The notes under the pieces: model-generated
What the model was told of the DNA's origin: nothing
Databases searched by the model: none
The model's input: only the letters and a program-made list of their open reading frames with translations
Origin: Candidatus Altimarinota bacterium
GTDB taxonomy: Bacteria; Patescibacteriota; Gracilibacteria; BD1-5; UBA6164
Direction: 5' to 3'
Assembly (NCBI GenBank): GCA_020631485.1
Contig: JAHDHC010000010.1
Coordinates: 1 to 43,518 of the forward strand
DNA: 43,518 bases
Translations under genes and position numbers: made by a program
Shown here: positions 18,584 through 30,448 of the stretch, one piece after another
Position numbering within the stretch: the stretch's first letter is position 1
Layout of the letters: each line of letters begins with the position of its first letter

Positions 18584-20653
18584 TTACATTTGTCAATAAA
18601 ATTGTTCGAGATTGAGTATCTGTACTCAGAGATCTTGGGCTTTTTGGAGTTTGGATCAGGATTTTTCTCCTGCGAGGAGAAAGTCAGTCTTTTTACTCAC
18701 AGAGCTAGTGAACTTCCCTCATAGTGATTCAAGTTGTTCTACTAGTGTATCTCGAGAAACCTTTTCTCAGTTATGTTCGAAGCTCCCAGTGATACATACT
18801 GTTTTTCCAGAAAAAATGCTTGAACTACTTTGCACTGGTAGAACATAGTACTCTATCTCTAAGAGTTCACTCAGTTTTTGGCATAGTGAGATATTTTTTG
18901 GGTCAGAGAAATACTCTTGGAGATTCTTTGCAACTTCTGGTCCTATATCTGGGATTTGTTCGATCGTCTCAAGTGTATGATCAAACTTGAGGAGATCTGA
19001 CTCTGACTGAAAGAGCACTGAGAGATTTTTAGCTGTCTTCTTCCCTACTCCTTCGATCCCTAAAGAACGTAGTACTATATCTATCTTTGTCTTTTTGACT
19101 TTTTCTATTCCTTTGAGGAGATTCTCTACTGACTTTTCCTTGAAACCTTCAAGCTCTAAAATAGCTTCTGTTTTTTCACTAAGTAAAAAAATACTCGGCA
19201 AGTCATAAATAATTCACTCTTCTAAAAATATTTCTATCTGACGTACTCAGAGCCCATCGATATTAAAACCACTTTTTCCTACGGCATATATAAGCTGTTC
19301 TGATATCTGTTTGGGGCAAGATATCCTATTTGGACAATAATAGCGTACTTTTTCTCCATCTTTTACAATAGCAGTATCACAATATGGACAGTTTGGTGGT
19401 ACGCTGATCTTCTCATAATCTTCTCTCTGAGAATTGTCAGGGTCTGCTACTGCTATGACTTTTGGGATTACCTCACCTGCACGCTTTATAAATATTCTAT
19501 CACCAATTCTCACATCAAGCTTTTGAACTTCTTCATAGTTGTGAAGCGTAGCACGTCTGATGTTTGCTCCACCAATATTTACTGTTTCAAGGTTTGCAGC
19601 TGGAGTTATGGTTCCAGTTCTTCCTACTTGATGATCTACACTGAGTATAGATGTTGTAAATATTTCAGCTGGGAATTTATAGGCAATAGCATATTTTGGA
19701 TGATGTTCTGTGAATCATATCTGTTTCCACAGTCAAATATCCTTTACTTTTACAACTAAACCATCTACTTCAAAATCAATTTTTGATTTATAATCTCAAA
19801 AATTTTCTATTTTTTGAGAGAGTGTGTGTATGTTTTTAAAACTTTCAAAATAGCTCGATATCTCAAAACCTATTTTTTCTAAGTTATATATGACACCTGT
19901 ATATGAGTGAGGTCTCGTATTTTCTACATACGCATCAAAATTCCCTATATCATAGGCAAAGAATTTCAGGTTTCTCTGAGCTGTAATAGTATTATCCTTC
20001 ATACGGACGCTTCCACTCGCTGCATTACGAGGGTTTGAAAAAATTTTCATTCCATCTTCCTTACCTTTTTGATTGAGTTTGTTAAACTCAGAAATAGGCA
20101 TAACTACTTCGCCACGTACTTCTAAATACTCAGTATAACTAATACTTTTAGGGATATTTGAAATAGTTCTTATATTTTCAGTAACATCTTCTCACTCGAG
20201 TCAGTTTCCTCGTGTGATTGCTTGAGTAAATACTCAGTTTTTATATATGAGTTCTATCCCAAGTCAGTCAAATTTGTACTCAAGACAGTATTCTATATCA
20301 GATATATCTTCATCTAAATGCTTTTTTACACGTGTATCAAAGTCATGTAGGTCTTCTGAGTTGTAGGTATTTCATAAACTGATCATAGGACGACTATGAG
20401 CTACTTTTTCGAAGCTTGATTCTTTTATATCATCTCCTACCTTTTCAGAATATTTTTGAGTGATACCATATCTTTCTTCGAGTGATTCTAGTAGTTTTAG
20501 GAGCGTGTCATACTCTATATCAGAGATTATTGGTGCTTCATGGTTGTAGTACAAGTCTGCATGATACTCGAGTATTTTCGCGAGTTTACCGATATCAGAT
20601 TTTTGTAAATCTTTTGCTTTTATTTTGAGATAATATTGGGTTTCTTGAAGCAT
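18584..20653 (-). CDS. ligA: LigA, NAD-dependent DNA ligase
   Basis: LigA seals nicks using NAD in replication and repair. The 689 residues match the family (about 670). Domain Ia and the adenylation domain: YYNHEAPIISDIEYD, then KFDG at 127-130, with Lys127 as the adenylated residue and Gly130 encoded by UGA. OB fold: HQVGRTGTITPAANLE and VRIGDRIFIKRAGEVIP. Zinc finger with four Cys (CPYCDTA and CPNRISCPK). Helix-hairpin-helix region (about 530-600) and a C-terminal BRCT domain starting GKTVCITGSF. No truncation. Confidence 0.97.
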
Positions 20654-20714
20654 AAAAATAGTCAGGAATATTTCTGACTATTTTATATATTTTCATTATT
20701 TTTCAAAGTGTATT

Positions 20715-21683
20715 TTACATTATATCACTTCCAGCTATAAGCTTGTCTTCCCTACTCTTTGAAGTTTTTCCCTCTAAGTCTTCGTTGAGGTAGATGAGTT
20801 TAGAGTTTTCTTGATTTCCGATGTTTCCGAGTGTTTCTATCCTACTCGAGTCAAGAAGGAATTGTAGTACTTTTTCTGCGTTAAGAGAACCATCAGCTTC
20901 TTTTATCATATCTACTGATTCTTTGAATCATTCTGCTATCTTGAGTCTTTGCCCAGCCATACCTTCTCACAGAAGTATTTTAGACTCTTTTTCTGCTTCT
21001 GCTTCTTTTACTTGCATGATCTTTTTTGCTTCTGCTTCATTAAGAGCTGCTTCTTTGAACTTTTGTGTTTCTACTACTTTGTTCATGGCAGACATAACTG
21101 TGTTATCAAGCTTTACATCACGAACTTGAATCGAGTCGAGTTTGTATCCAAAAGTTGAGAGTTTTTCTCTGAGTCTTTCTTCTATAGCATTCCCAAGTTC
21201 TTCTCTTTTTGAAAATATTTGTTTGTGTGTAAATGAGACAATCATTCATCTGAGTTGTTCATCGATAGTAGATCTCATCATTGTCCTAGGATCATCGATT
21301 GAATAAATCGATCTAAATATAGCTCCATTTTTTGAGCTATCGTTGTCATCATCAACGTAGTATATAACATTGAGTCAGATAAATGCTGTTACATTGTCTG
21401 ATGTAACTCCCTCCACTTCAACTGGAAAATTTCTCCTGTAGAGTACTTGATTTCTCGTAACTTCGATTATCGGAATGATCAAATGAAACCCAGGTCTGAG
21501 GATTCTTGAGTATTTTCATAAGCGCTCAACAACCTTTACGGTGTTAGGCTTCACTATCCTTACTGATAGCGAGAGAACAATGATGTCAAATATTATCGCA
21601 AATGGTATGAGATAATAATACCCAAGTGCGAAAGGAACCAATATAGCCATTATCAGTGCTATTGCCATAAAACCAAATACCAT
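20715..21683 (-). CDS. SPFH/band 7 (stomatin-like) membrane protein
   Basis: The 322-residue protein has two short N-terminal hydrophobic segments (about 1-45) and then an SPFH domain: VVERLGKYSRILRPGFHLI, VDDDNDSSKNGAIFRSIY, TIDEQLRGMI. A Lys/Glu/Ala-rich coiled coil follows (about 195-250, NEAEAKKIMQVKEAEAEKE). This is the bacterial stomatin/paraslipin layout, usually found in membrane microdomains and often encoded next to NfeD. No NfeD gene is nearby. Its role here is inferred from the family only. Confidence 0.9.
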
Positions 21684-21777
21684 GTTTTTATAATTATTAA
21701 AATAACAGTATTATTATATATATTTGAGGGATAATTGAAAGATATTTTACTCATTGTTTTTTAGTATATATAAAGAC

Positions 21778-21802
21778 AAAAGACCACATCATGTGGTCTT
21801 TT
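21778..21802. terminator. Bidirectional terminator
   Basis: AAAAGACCAC and GTGGTCTTTT form a perfect stem around ATCAT. On the minus strand it would end transcripts coming from ruvC and the structured region at 21803-21905. Confidence 0.82.
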
Positions 21803-21905
21803 ATTGTAGTAAAGCCAATATTAATCACATAGTCATATCAACGAGCTCTCCGAGCTATTACGTAGAGACTACGGCAGGCTTATTCGCTTGTTGTAGGTGA
21901 ACAAA
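21803..21905 (-). ncRNA. Candidate structured RNA after ruvC
   Basis: A 103-base stretch with no credible ORF and locally higher G+C. It contains two tight hairpins: AGCTC-TCC-GAGCT (21844-21856) and CGTAG-AGA-CTACG (21861-21873). An enclosing AAGCC/GGCTT helix (21812-21816 with 21877-21881) is possible, as is an alternative TAGTC/GACTA pairing. On the minus strand it ends at the terminator at 21778-21802. It matches no RNA I know: no TPsiC arm for tRNA or tmRNA and no SRP tetraloop. The strand is inferred from the terminator and ruvC direction. Confidence 0.35.
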
Positions 21906-21949
21906 CATAAAAAATTATAAGAATCTAATTTTATTTACAAGTGTTTTAT

Positions 21950-22432
21950 CTAAAATTCTAAAGATCTTTTATTGAGATAGCCCATGTATGCAAGTCAGAT
22001 AGCATCAGCGGCATCGTCTGGCTTAGGGAGTTCGCGAAGTTTGAATAGTAACTGAATAGCATTTTGCAGCTGTTTTTTATCTGCTTTTCCATATCCAGTG
22101 ATTGCTGACTTTACTTCCAAAGGAGTGTATTCAAATATGTGAGCATGAGAGAGTATTGACTCGTAGAGTACTACTCCTCTTGCATGTGCTACATCGATTC
22201 AGGTCTTGAGATTATTTTGAAAAAAGAGCTTTTCAATAACGATTATTTCAGGTTTATACTCTGCAATAAGCTCTTTCATGTCCGATCATATATCTCTGAG
22301 TTTATTTTTAAGCTCGTCTTTTGGAACCGTTTCAATCACTCAAAAATTCACAATCTCTGCCTTTCCTCATTTATCAGAGACTATCGCAAAACCTACCGTT
22401 GTAGTTCCTGGATCTATACCTAAAATATTCAT
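21950..22432 (-). CDS. ruvC: RuvC, Holliday junction resolvase
   Basis: RuvC cuts Holliday junctions together with RuvAB. The 160 residues (family about 160-180) begin MNILGIDPGTTTVGFAIV, with the first catalytic Asp at residue 7. They continue with IVIEKLFFQNNLKTGIDVAHARG, carrying the catalytic Glu, then ITGYGKADKKQLQ, and end with LPKPDDAADAIGLAYMG, which supplies the last two Asp. Some glycines are UGA. ruvA and ruvB are not in the window. Confidence 0.95.
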
Positions 22433-22499
22433 ATTTATTTTTTATTTTTATTAGTATATAGCATTTTTGTATTCTCCAAATGATCTTTTCTTGAGATAC

Positions 22500-22536
22500 A
22501 AAAAAAGAACTTCTACCTGGGGTAAAAGTTCTTTTT
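22500..22536. terminator. Bidirectional terminator
   Basis: AAAAAGAACTT (22502-22512) pairs with AAGTTCTTTTT (22526-22536), extended by TACC/GGTA inside. An A-run on the left gives T-run on the minus strand, ending the channel gene upstream of ruvC. Confidence 0.85.
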
Positions 22537-22555
22537 GTTTGTGATTTTAAAAATA

Positions 22556-24007
22556 TTATTTCATATTTTTAAGCCAGTTATCTAGGTGTTTCCCAGCAAC
22601 GTCTCTTGATCATAGACCAAATGCGAGAGCAGCTGCAACAGCGATAGAACCGAGCATAAGTCCGAATGCAAGATTGATGATATCATCAGCAATTCCCATT
22701 TGTTTAAGTCACATAGCGATTGCGAGAGTGAGTACTGCACCTCTTGCGAGTTTTGGAGCGAATTTTGACTTAGAGCTTGCTTTTACTACGTCTCCAACAA
22801 TGTTTGCAACATATGCACCAACTCCAATTACTATAGCTCAAGCAAGTATTTGTCATCCAAATTCTACAAATTGTGCTACGATGTTTGAAAGCATATCAAA
22901 TCCAAGAGTATTTGTTGCTTCGATTGTTGCAAAGAGCATTATGAAAGAGAGTACAAGAGATCCTGCTAGCTTAGATGGAGATGTTTTTGTTTCCATTTTA
23001 AGTCCAAGCTTTTTTGGAACAGAGTTGAACCCTGCACTTTTCAAAAGATCAGTTACAATTTCACAAACTAGTTTTCATACAACGTATGAAACTCCAAGGA
23101 TAATCACAGCAAGAAGAAGGTTTGGAAGTGCTGCAAGAATTGTATTGAGTATGTTTGTAGCAGGTCCACTAATAGCTTCGATTTCTAGAGCTGTAAGTGC
23201 TTGTGTAATAATTGGGAATAATACCATTATAAACACGATAGTTCATGCTATTTTTGATACTCCTTTCATCCCTACTTTTTCTCCGATCTTATCAGCACCA
23301 GCTGCGCTTAGAAGATTTGTAACAACTTTTCTGATTATTTTTGCGATAAAAAGTCAGATAACAAACAACACACCTGCAGTTAATAATTTTGGAAAGTATC
23401 CAATTATTGTGTCAGTTATATCGTTTATAGGAGTCATCATGTCTCCAAATCCAAGTGGTTCGAGAATTCTTGGAAGGAAAAATAAGAAGATAAACCAGTA
23501 TGCAGCGTTTGCGAGAGTGTCTCCGATTGCCATACTTTTTGAGTCTCCTTCTTCTGAAAGTTCTTTATTAAGCTTTTCGTCTATGTGAGCAGCTTTAAAT
23601 CCTTTTGAGATAAAGAGTTTTGCAACTGTTGCTATAACCCAAGCAAGTACAAGAGCTGAAACAGATGCGAGCAAAGCAGGAAGATATTCTCCTCTGAGAC
23701 CTTCAAGTGAAGACTTGATCGAGTCGAGTCCAAGTATTTCTAATACTGCTATAATTACAGCAAACAATATGAAGTAATACAAGATAATTCCTAATACTCT
23801 TATGAGTTTTTGAGAATTTACATTTACTTCGAGTAATTCAAAAAATCTATCAAGAAATGTAGCTTTTGATAATACTTTTACAAAAATCTTTGAGATAATT
23901 TTTGCAACTATGTACCCTATAATAAGTACAGCTAAAGCTTTTACGATATTCAATACGGCATCACTCGTAAAGAAAGCCATAACAGCTTCTATATTCAAAT
24001 TTTCCAT
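22556..24007 (-). CDS. TM-helix-repeat membrane protein, MscS-like channel
   Basis: The 483-residue membrane protein is made of repeated hydrophobic units with small polar linkers (VLIIGYIVAKIISKIF, TAGVLFVIGLFIAKIIRKVV, LLLAVIILGVSYVVGKLV, GAIVIGVGAYVANIVGDVV). This is the conserved TM-helix repeat found in and around mechanosensitive MscS-type channels. The repeat core (hydrophobic stretch, G-Y/F-x-V/I-A-K/N-I-x-x-x-V/F) occurs at least four times, which suggests internal duplication. It lacks an obvious MscS beta domain. A role in osmotic response is inferred from the family. The region also carries a long antisense ORF, which is a shadow. Confidence 0.83.
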
Positions 24008-24088
24008 AAAATACCATGTACGATTAAAAAATATATATGTGCACGCAGTCGTATTATATATTTTTTCTTGAATATAACAAAATTATTC

Positions 24089-25540
24089 CTAGTTGTGAGT
24101 GTTTTTTAGGTTGACAATTACTTCGATATGATGTGTATGTGGAAACATATCTACTGGGACAATATTTGCTATTGTGTAATCAGAATTTTTGAGAATAAAG
24201 TCAAGGTCACGTGTGAGTGTTGCAGGATTACAACTCACATATATGATTTGCTCTGTTCAAAACTTGAGGATATTTGGAAGAGCTTTTGGATGCATTCCAG
24301 CTCTTGGAGGATCAACTATGAGAAGATCAGCAGTATGTCCATTTTCGAGATAGTCTCAGAGAAAATCTTCTACCTTTGCACAGACAAAGTCTATATTTTG
24401 AAGATCATTTTTGAGAGCATTTGCTTGTCCATCTTTACTTGCTGATTGCACGAGTTCCACACTGGTGACCTGTTTTGCTCATGCTCAGGCAAAGATCATC
24501 CCTATTGTTCATGTCCCTCCGTACAAATCTAAAACTTTCTGTTTTTTTAGATTTTTCGTCTCTGCAAGTTCTAGGACTTTTGTATAAAGCTTTTCAGCTC
24601 AGTAGCTATTTGTTTGAAAAAAACTCGTTGGTGATATTTCAAAGTCCAGTCATAAAAGACGTTCAGTGATCGTCTCTTTTCCGTATATATGTTCTAGATC
24701 ACCAATAGCGATATCGGCCTTATTGGCATTGTGTGAAAGGTATATCGATTGTATAATCTCATATTTTGTTGCAAGTGTGAGAAAAAACTCTTTTATGAGT
24801 GGTATTTTATCTGAGAGGTGCTCTTTTTCAGTCAAGTACTCGTGATTAAAACTAAAAATTATCATGAGCTCATCTGTAAAAAATGCACGACGTATAAGAA
24901 TGTGTCTAAAAAATCACTTTTGGATTTTTTGATCGTAAACTGGAAGTCCAAGAGTCTTGGTGTAGTCTTTTATTTCTTTGTATATATCATTTTGTATTTG
25001 ATCTATGAGGATGCAGCCATCAAAATCTTCTATTTTTGAAAACTCTCATTGTTTGTGAAATCCAACGTTAAAGTGCTGCTCGATTCCATATTTTGCAGAG
25101 AGATATTTTCCATAGGAAAACTCTACTTTGTTTCTGTATCCATCAATAAGTGGAGATGGAATAATTTCTGAAACACAAATATTTTCTTGTAGCTTTTTTA
25201 TATGAAATAATGACTCTTCAACTTGTTGTTGTTTGATTTTAAGTTGTTCTTCATATGGTATATTGGCCCACTTCGCTCAGGCAGTATCGCCATATGGATT
25301 GTTTGGATGTTGTTTTTCTAGTGCTGATTTTTCTACAATATTTACGATTTGTGTATCGTAATAATCTCTTCTTTTTTTTATGATTTTTAGATCAACAACT
25401 GATCAAGGTATCGCTCAGCCACTTATAAAAAGTGTTCTTCCATCTATATCAGGATTATCTGACTTGAGCTTTGCAAATCATTTTCCACCAAAAACGAGTT
25501 TTTCTACTTTTATATTGTGTATTATACTTCCACGTTTCAT
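24089..25540 (-). CDS. TrmA/RlmD-type RNA 5-methyluridine methyltransferase
   Basis: A SAM-dependent enzyme that methylates C5 of uridine in rRNA or tRNA. The 483 residues include an N-terminal TRAM-like domain (VEKLVFGGKGFAKL), a central domain, SAM motif KVLDLYGGTGTIGMIFA, LLIVDPPRAGMHP and the catalytic YVSCNPATLTRDL, with the nucleophilic Cys. The last two blocks are diagnostic. Cys residues in the iron-sulfur positions of RlmD are not evident, so the exact target (RlmD, RlmCD or TrmA) stays open. Its start lies 1 base after the upstream gene's stop. Confidence 0.9.
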
Positions 25541-25541
25541 G

Positions 25542-26189
25542 TTATTCGGTTAGTTCTTCTTGCTCTTCTTGTTCTTTTTTAAGTCTACGAATTTCACGCT
25601 CTTCTTCTCGAAGTTTACTGATTCTGCCTATAAAGTAGATAAGTGCAATAAAGATAAATTTAAAAACAAACTTATATGCCAAAAGTGCTAAAAGTAAAAA
25701 GAAAATATAGGCGGAATACTCTGAGAGGAGATTGAGGATCTTACTCGCTGCGATTCCTGCTATAAAGTTTTCTAAAACAGTGCTTTTTGATATCCCAAGT
25801 GATTCAACAATTGCGTACATTCCAAGAGCGATAGGAAGAAGTAAGAGTCACATAGCGATATTTCAGATAGAACCTCAGAGTCATCACTCTGAATCATTTT
25901 CCTGGATTATGAAGCTCCTATTGAGGAGAAATAAAAAGCCCATAAGAGGAATCGCAAAAAGAGAAAAAGAAGAAATAATTTGTTCGTTCCCAAGTAAAAA
26001 TTTTTCAAATCCATTGCTTGCGACTCAGCTACTTGATAAATCATTGAGCTTGAGATTTACCAGTATACATATGAGAAGTCATATCATGAGTCATATATAA
26101 AACTTTATGAGTTTAGAAATCCCAAGTATCAAAAAAACTACTACAAAGAATAATGCAGCTCATACGAGTATAGAATCTAGAAGTATCAT
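25542..26189 (-). CDS. Multi-pass membrane protein of unknown function
   Basis: The 215-residue protein has about five hydrophobic segments and a C-terminal charged tail (Arg/Lys/Glu-rich, from about residue 187), likely cytoplasmic and helical. UGA glycines occur in a loop with SEGGLGGSIG. The topology recalls CvpA-like proteins, but no motif confirms this. Its ATG overlaps the polA stop as TAATG, and its own stop is followed after 1 base by the RNA methyltransferase start, so the three genes are probably one transcript. Confidence 0.72.
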
Positions 26190-27646
26190 TATTTACATTC
26201 TTTCCAGGTCTTTCCCCTACCTGTATCTACTTTCAGTTTTATTATATCTGTTTCTAGAATGGATTCCATAATTTTTGGAATATTTTCTTCAAGAATTTTT
26301 TCTTCTCATGGTATTACATCAAAGACGAGTTCATCATGTACTTGCATGATGAGATGAGACTGTATATTATTTTCTTTCAGCCAGTCAGAGACCTTGATCA
26401 TTGCAAGCTTTATGATGTCAGCACTCGTTCACTGTATCGGCATATTGATAGCTTCTCTTTCTGATGCTGACTTGATCATTTTGTTACGATCATTAATCCC
26501 TGAAATATATCTTCTCCTTCAAAAGTGTGTCTCTACATAGGTTTTTCTCTCGCAGTTTTTGATAACTGTATCAAAATAACTACGAACTTTTGGATAGCTT
26601 GTATAAAAGGCATCGATATAATTGCGAGCATCAGGTATAGGGATATCTATGTTTTTACTCAGTCCAAAAGCACTGATTCCATAAATAACTCAGAAATTTA
26701 CAGCTTTTGCGATCTTTCTTTGGTCTCAGCTAATACTTTCTGATCAGAAGATGAACTTCCCTGTTTCAGCATGTATATCTCTTTCGTTTTGAAATACTCA
26801 AAGGAGATTTTCATCTCATGATAAAAAGGCAAGTATACGAACTTCTACTTGCGAATAGTCAAATGCCATCATAGATCATCCTTCAAATCGTGATACAAAG
26901 GCAGAGCGTATCTCCCCTGCTATTCCATCACTTGCAGGGATATTTTGGAGATTTGGGTTCGTACTACTCAGTCTCCCCGTTGAAGTAACTGACTGGTTAT
27001 AGTTTGTATGCACAAGACTATTTTTATCGAGCAGATCAGAAATACCAACTACGTAGGTTGAGAGTATTTTCGAATAATGTCTAAATAAGACTATATCTTT
27101 TGCTATTGGATAGTCGCTTGCAAGATTTTCCAGTACATCTGCTGAAACACTCCATCAGGTTTTTGTTTTTTTTCACTTTGGGAGCTCTAGTTTTCCAAAA
27201 AGTATTTCTCATACTTGTTTGGGCGAATTTATGTTGAACTCTTCTCCAGCCGTCTCATGTATCTTTGTTTGCAGGTCAAGCGCTTCTTTTTTCAGTTTTT
27301 TTCATATCTCTATAAGCTTTTCTTTATCTACTGTAACTCCAGTTATTTCCATATCTTTGAGTACCTGCATCACAGGTATTTCCATATCAAAAAGCAAATC
27401 CAGACTCTGTGTCTGACTATCCTGTTGTTTTTTCAATTGTGCTGTCATGTAGACATCTTCTCATGAATATTTTGCTGCAAGATCTAGATCTACATCTTTG
27501 AAATCTAGCTTTTTTTTATTTGTAACAGTATCGTATGACATCATCTCATAATCAAGCTCTTGTTTTGCCAGATTATCAAGACCAAGTCATCGTGTTCAGG
27601 GATGTTTTACATACTCAGCGAGCAGTGTATCGTAAAATTTTGCCAT
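26189..27646 (-). CDS. polA: DNA polymerase I, polymerase domain with truncated exonuclease
   Basis: Family A polymerase for repair and gap filling. The 485 residues carry motif A (MAFDYSQVEVRILAFLSGD), motif B (RKIAKAVNFGVIYGISAFG) and motif C (LIMQVHDELVFDV). The N-terminus begins inside the 3'-5' exonuclease fold: LGLDNLAKQELDYE and the ExoIII-like YSGEDVYMTAQL remain, but the ExoI and ExoII blocks and the whole 5'-3' nuclease are missing (E. coli Pol I has 928 residues). An in-frame TAA lies four codons before the start, so no longer product is possible on this strand. It follows pyk closely. Confidence 0.94.
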
Positions 27647-27659
27647 TTTGATATCTTAG

Positions 27660-29084
27660 TTATTTTATTTCAATCAATTCTACTACTGGGACTTCTTCTC
27701 CATCTTTTTCTATGTCGTTAACCACTATGATTTTATCTCAATTCTTCAATACTTTTTCATGCTTTGCAATAGTGATTGCTGTATCCCTATTGAGTGAGAA
27801 ATCCTCATTCCAATTATTGATCATATAGGGATGAACTCCATAGAGTGTGTTCATATAAGCAACAGATTCTAGTCTCATGGTAAATGCAAAAACAGACACA
27901 TTCGGTCGAAAGCTAGATGCGAGTCTTGCAAGCTTTCACGATTTTGTAAAAATAAAGAGTCATTGTACTTTGAGTTCTTCTGCTGCATATATAGCAGACT
28001 TTATAAGTGTCTTTTTTTCTTTATCTCTTTCTGTCAATCATCAATCTGAGAACTCTCTATGTATGGGAATCAAATTTGCTTCAGCTTCTTTAATAGTTGC
28101 AGTCATAACTTTTACAGATTCTAAAGGATATTTTCCAGCAGCTGTTTCTCATGAAAGCATAACACAATCACTTCGTTGCATGACAGCATTGTAAATGTCA
28201 CTCACCTCTGCCCTTGTGGGGAAAGGGTTGTCAATCATAGATTCAAGCATATGTGTTGCTACTATACTAAACTTTCAGGCTTCGAGAGTTTCTTGTATCA
28301 TATTTGCTTGATATGTCGGAAGTTTTTCTATCGCTACTTCTATTCCTAAATCTCATCTTGCAACCATGATACCATCACTTACTTCTATTATATCTTGTAG
28401 ATTTTCTATTCACTCCTGATTTTCTATTTTTGAAATTATTTTCAGATGCTCTCCTCATAAATCTTTAAGATATACTAAGAGCTCTTCTATATTTTCTTTG
28501 TTTCTCACAAAACTTAGTGCTATAAAGTCCATTGATTCTTCTACAGCAAATTGTATATCTTGCTTATCTTTTTCAGTGATTCAAGGCATTTTGAGACGAA
28601 TTCATGGAAGATTTACATGACGACGTGATCCAATGTTTGCATCATTTTGTGCTTCTACTTTGAGGTAATTATCATGTATTTCTATCACTTTTATGCGAAA
28701 TAATCAGCTATCTACATCGATAATCTGATCAATAAAAGCATCATCTCAGATATGTGGATAATCACAAAATAGTGATGAGCCATCTTCTACGAAGTCTTCT
28801 TTTTTTATGTAAAACTTAAATACATCTCATTTTTTGTAGACTTGTAAATCTGATAAATCTCAGGTTCTTATCTCAGGTCATTTCGTATCAAGTAACATAG
28901 AAAGAGCTGTTCTCCCATTACGATTATTTTTTCTCATAATTTCTAGTACTTCCCTGACACTTTCATGTTGTGCATGAGAAAAATTAAATCTGATAATATT
29001 TACTCCAGCATCATATAATCTAAGTAAATCTCTTTCTCACTTAATAGCAGGTCCATATGTTGCAATGATCTTTGTTTTTTTCAT
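27660..29084 (-). CDS. pyk: Pyruvate kinase
   Basis: Pyruvate kinase converts phosphoenolpyruvate and ADP to pyruvate and ATP, the last step of glycolysis. The 474 residues match the family. Visible are the start [46 protein letters not shown], the active-site [13 protein letters not shown] and MVARGDLGIE, then [22 protein letters not shown] and [12 protein letters not shown]. The G of TKGPEIR is UGA. In a lineage with sparse metabolism it indicates at least a lower glycolytic segment. Confidence 0.96.
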
Positions 29085-29095
29085 AGTGGTTTAAT

Positions 29096-30349
29096 TTAGC
29101 TGTTGAGCTTATTGAAAGACTCCTGTACACTTGGGCTATTCTTTGTGAGTCTTTTTATGGAGAGATCATTTGCTTTGTTGTTTGCAAGTCTGAGGTTGTT
29201 GTCAGACTTGAGGAGATTTTCTTTTACCTTATTGAGGTGATCAATCGTCTTATCGATTTCATCTATTGCTGTTTGGAACTGTTTAGACGCAAGACCATAG
29301 TTTCTTCAAAATGCTTCTTTAAATTCGTTCATAGAACTTTCGAAGTTTGTTATGTCAAGATTCTGATTATTGAGTCTGGTGATTTCTTGTCTGAGATCTT
29401 GAGACTTGATACAGGCTTCTCTGAGGAATCCTATAATCGTTATGAAGTGCTGAGGACGTATGACATACATTTTTTTGTATTCGTGTACCTGGACTATATC
29501 GTCATAATAATCGTTGTCTTTTTCCAGTAAACTTACAAGTATCGCATATTCACAATTTTTAGCTGTTCTATCGCTATCAAGCTTCTTAAAAAAGTCACTA
29601 TTTTTTTTCTTTGTTGCCGTAGTTTCGTCTTCATTTTTCATCTCAAACATGATTGAGAGAATCTCATGGTCGTCTTGATCATTTTCTCTGTAGATGTAGT
29701 CTCACTTTGTTCAAGATTTTGATATATCATTGTCCTTTCAAAAGTAGGCATTCGGGAATGCCATTGCACGTATTCTATTGAATTCGTTTTCACAGTGAAG
29801 CTCGAGGGATTCTCCGATCATTTTTGTGCTCATCTTGGTTCTCATTTCTTTGAGGGAGATAAGAGCTGTTTCACTAGATTGTAGTTGTTGTTTGAGTTTC
29901 GACTCGTTGAGCTCTTTTTCGTGTTTAATATCTTTTATCTCTGTTTCTTTTTGCTTCAGTTCTTCTCTAAAACTCTCTTCCATCTTTTGCTTTTCCTTCA
30001 TTGCTTCTAGCTCTGCCTGAGACTTGTATTTTGTCTCAGCATTTTTGATTTCTGATTGGAGCTCAATAATCTCTTTTTCTTTTTTTGAGATATCGTCTTT
30101 TGCTCTGTCAGCATACTCTCTTTCACGAAGCTGAAGTTCTCTTTTGAAGTCATTTTCTATCCTCAGAGACTCTTCTTTGAGCTTCGCATTGAACTGATCC
30201 ATTTTGATTGACTTTACTACTTGCTCAATGGAGCTTTTATCTATGTCCAAGTCATGCAGTGACTTGAGATCGACTATATCTCATTCCTGAGCGTTTTCAA
30301 GCAAGACCAGAGTATTCTCATCCTTGATAGATACTTTTACTTTTTTCAT
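29096..30349 (-). CDS. DUF2130 domain protein with long coiled coil
   Basis: The 417-residue protein starts with a short beta segment (KKVKVSIKDENTLV) and then a long Glu/Lys-rich coiled coil at about 40-170. A globular DUF2130 block follows (about 170-310): MIGESLELHCENEFNRIR, GDYIYRE, MFEMKNEDE, KKLDSDRTAKNCEYAILVS and MYVIRPQHFITIIGFL. A second helical tail ends it. DUF2130 proteins carry a restriction-endonuclease-like core in sequence analyses, but no function is proven. Located between dnaA and pyk, probably the downstream partner of dnaA's run. Confidence 0.88.
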
Positions 30350-30448
30350 ATATTTTTCTGTTTATATCAGATACAATATATCAAAAAAATGAGATATTTC
30401 CAGACTATTATAAAAAATAAACTGAAGCTTAAAAATGTACTTTTACTT

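Noticed and set aside
21803-21905. tmRNA or tRNA at the structured region
   Set aside because: No acceptor stem, no TPsiC arm and no CCA end; a tag-like reading (ANKPAVVST then TAA) is not enough.
22674-23588. A 304-codon plus-strand frame, the longest uninterrupted standard-code frame in the window
   Set aside because: It lies antisense to the TM-helix-repeat membrane protein, whose frame has clear repeats and normal codon use. It has no recognisable motif.
28750-28758. A perfect DnaA-box match (TGTGGATAA) inside pyk
   Set aside because: A single box in coding sequence, more than 3 kb from dnaA; expected by chance in AT-rich DNA.
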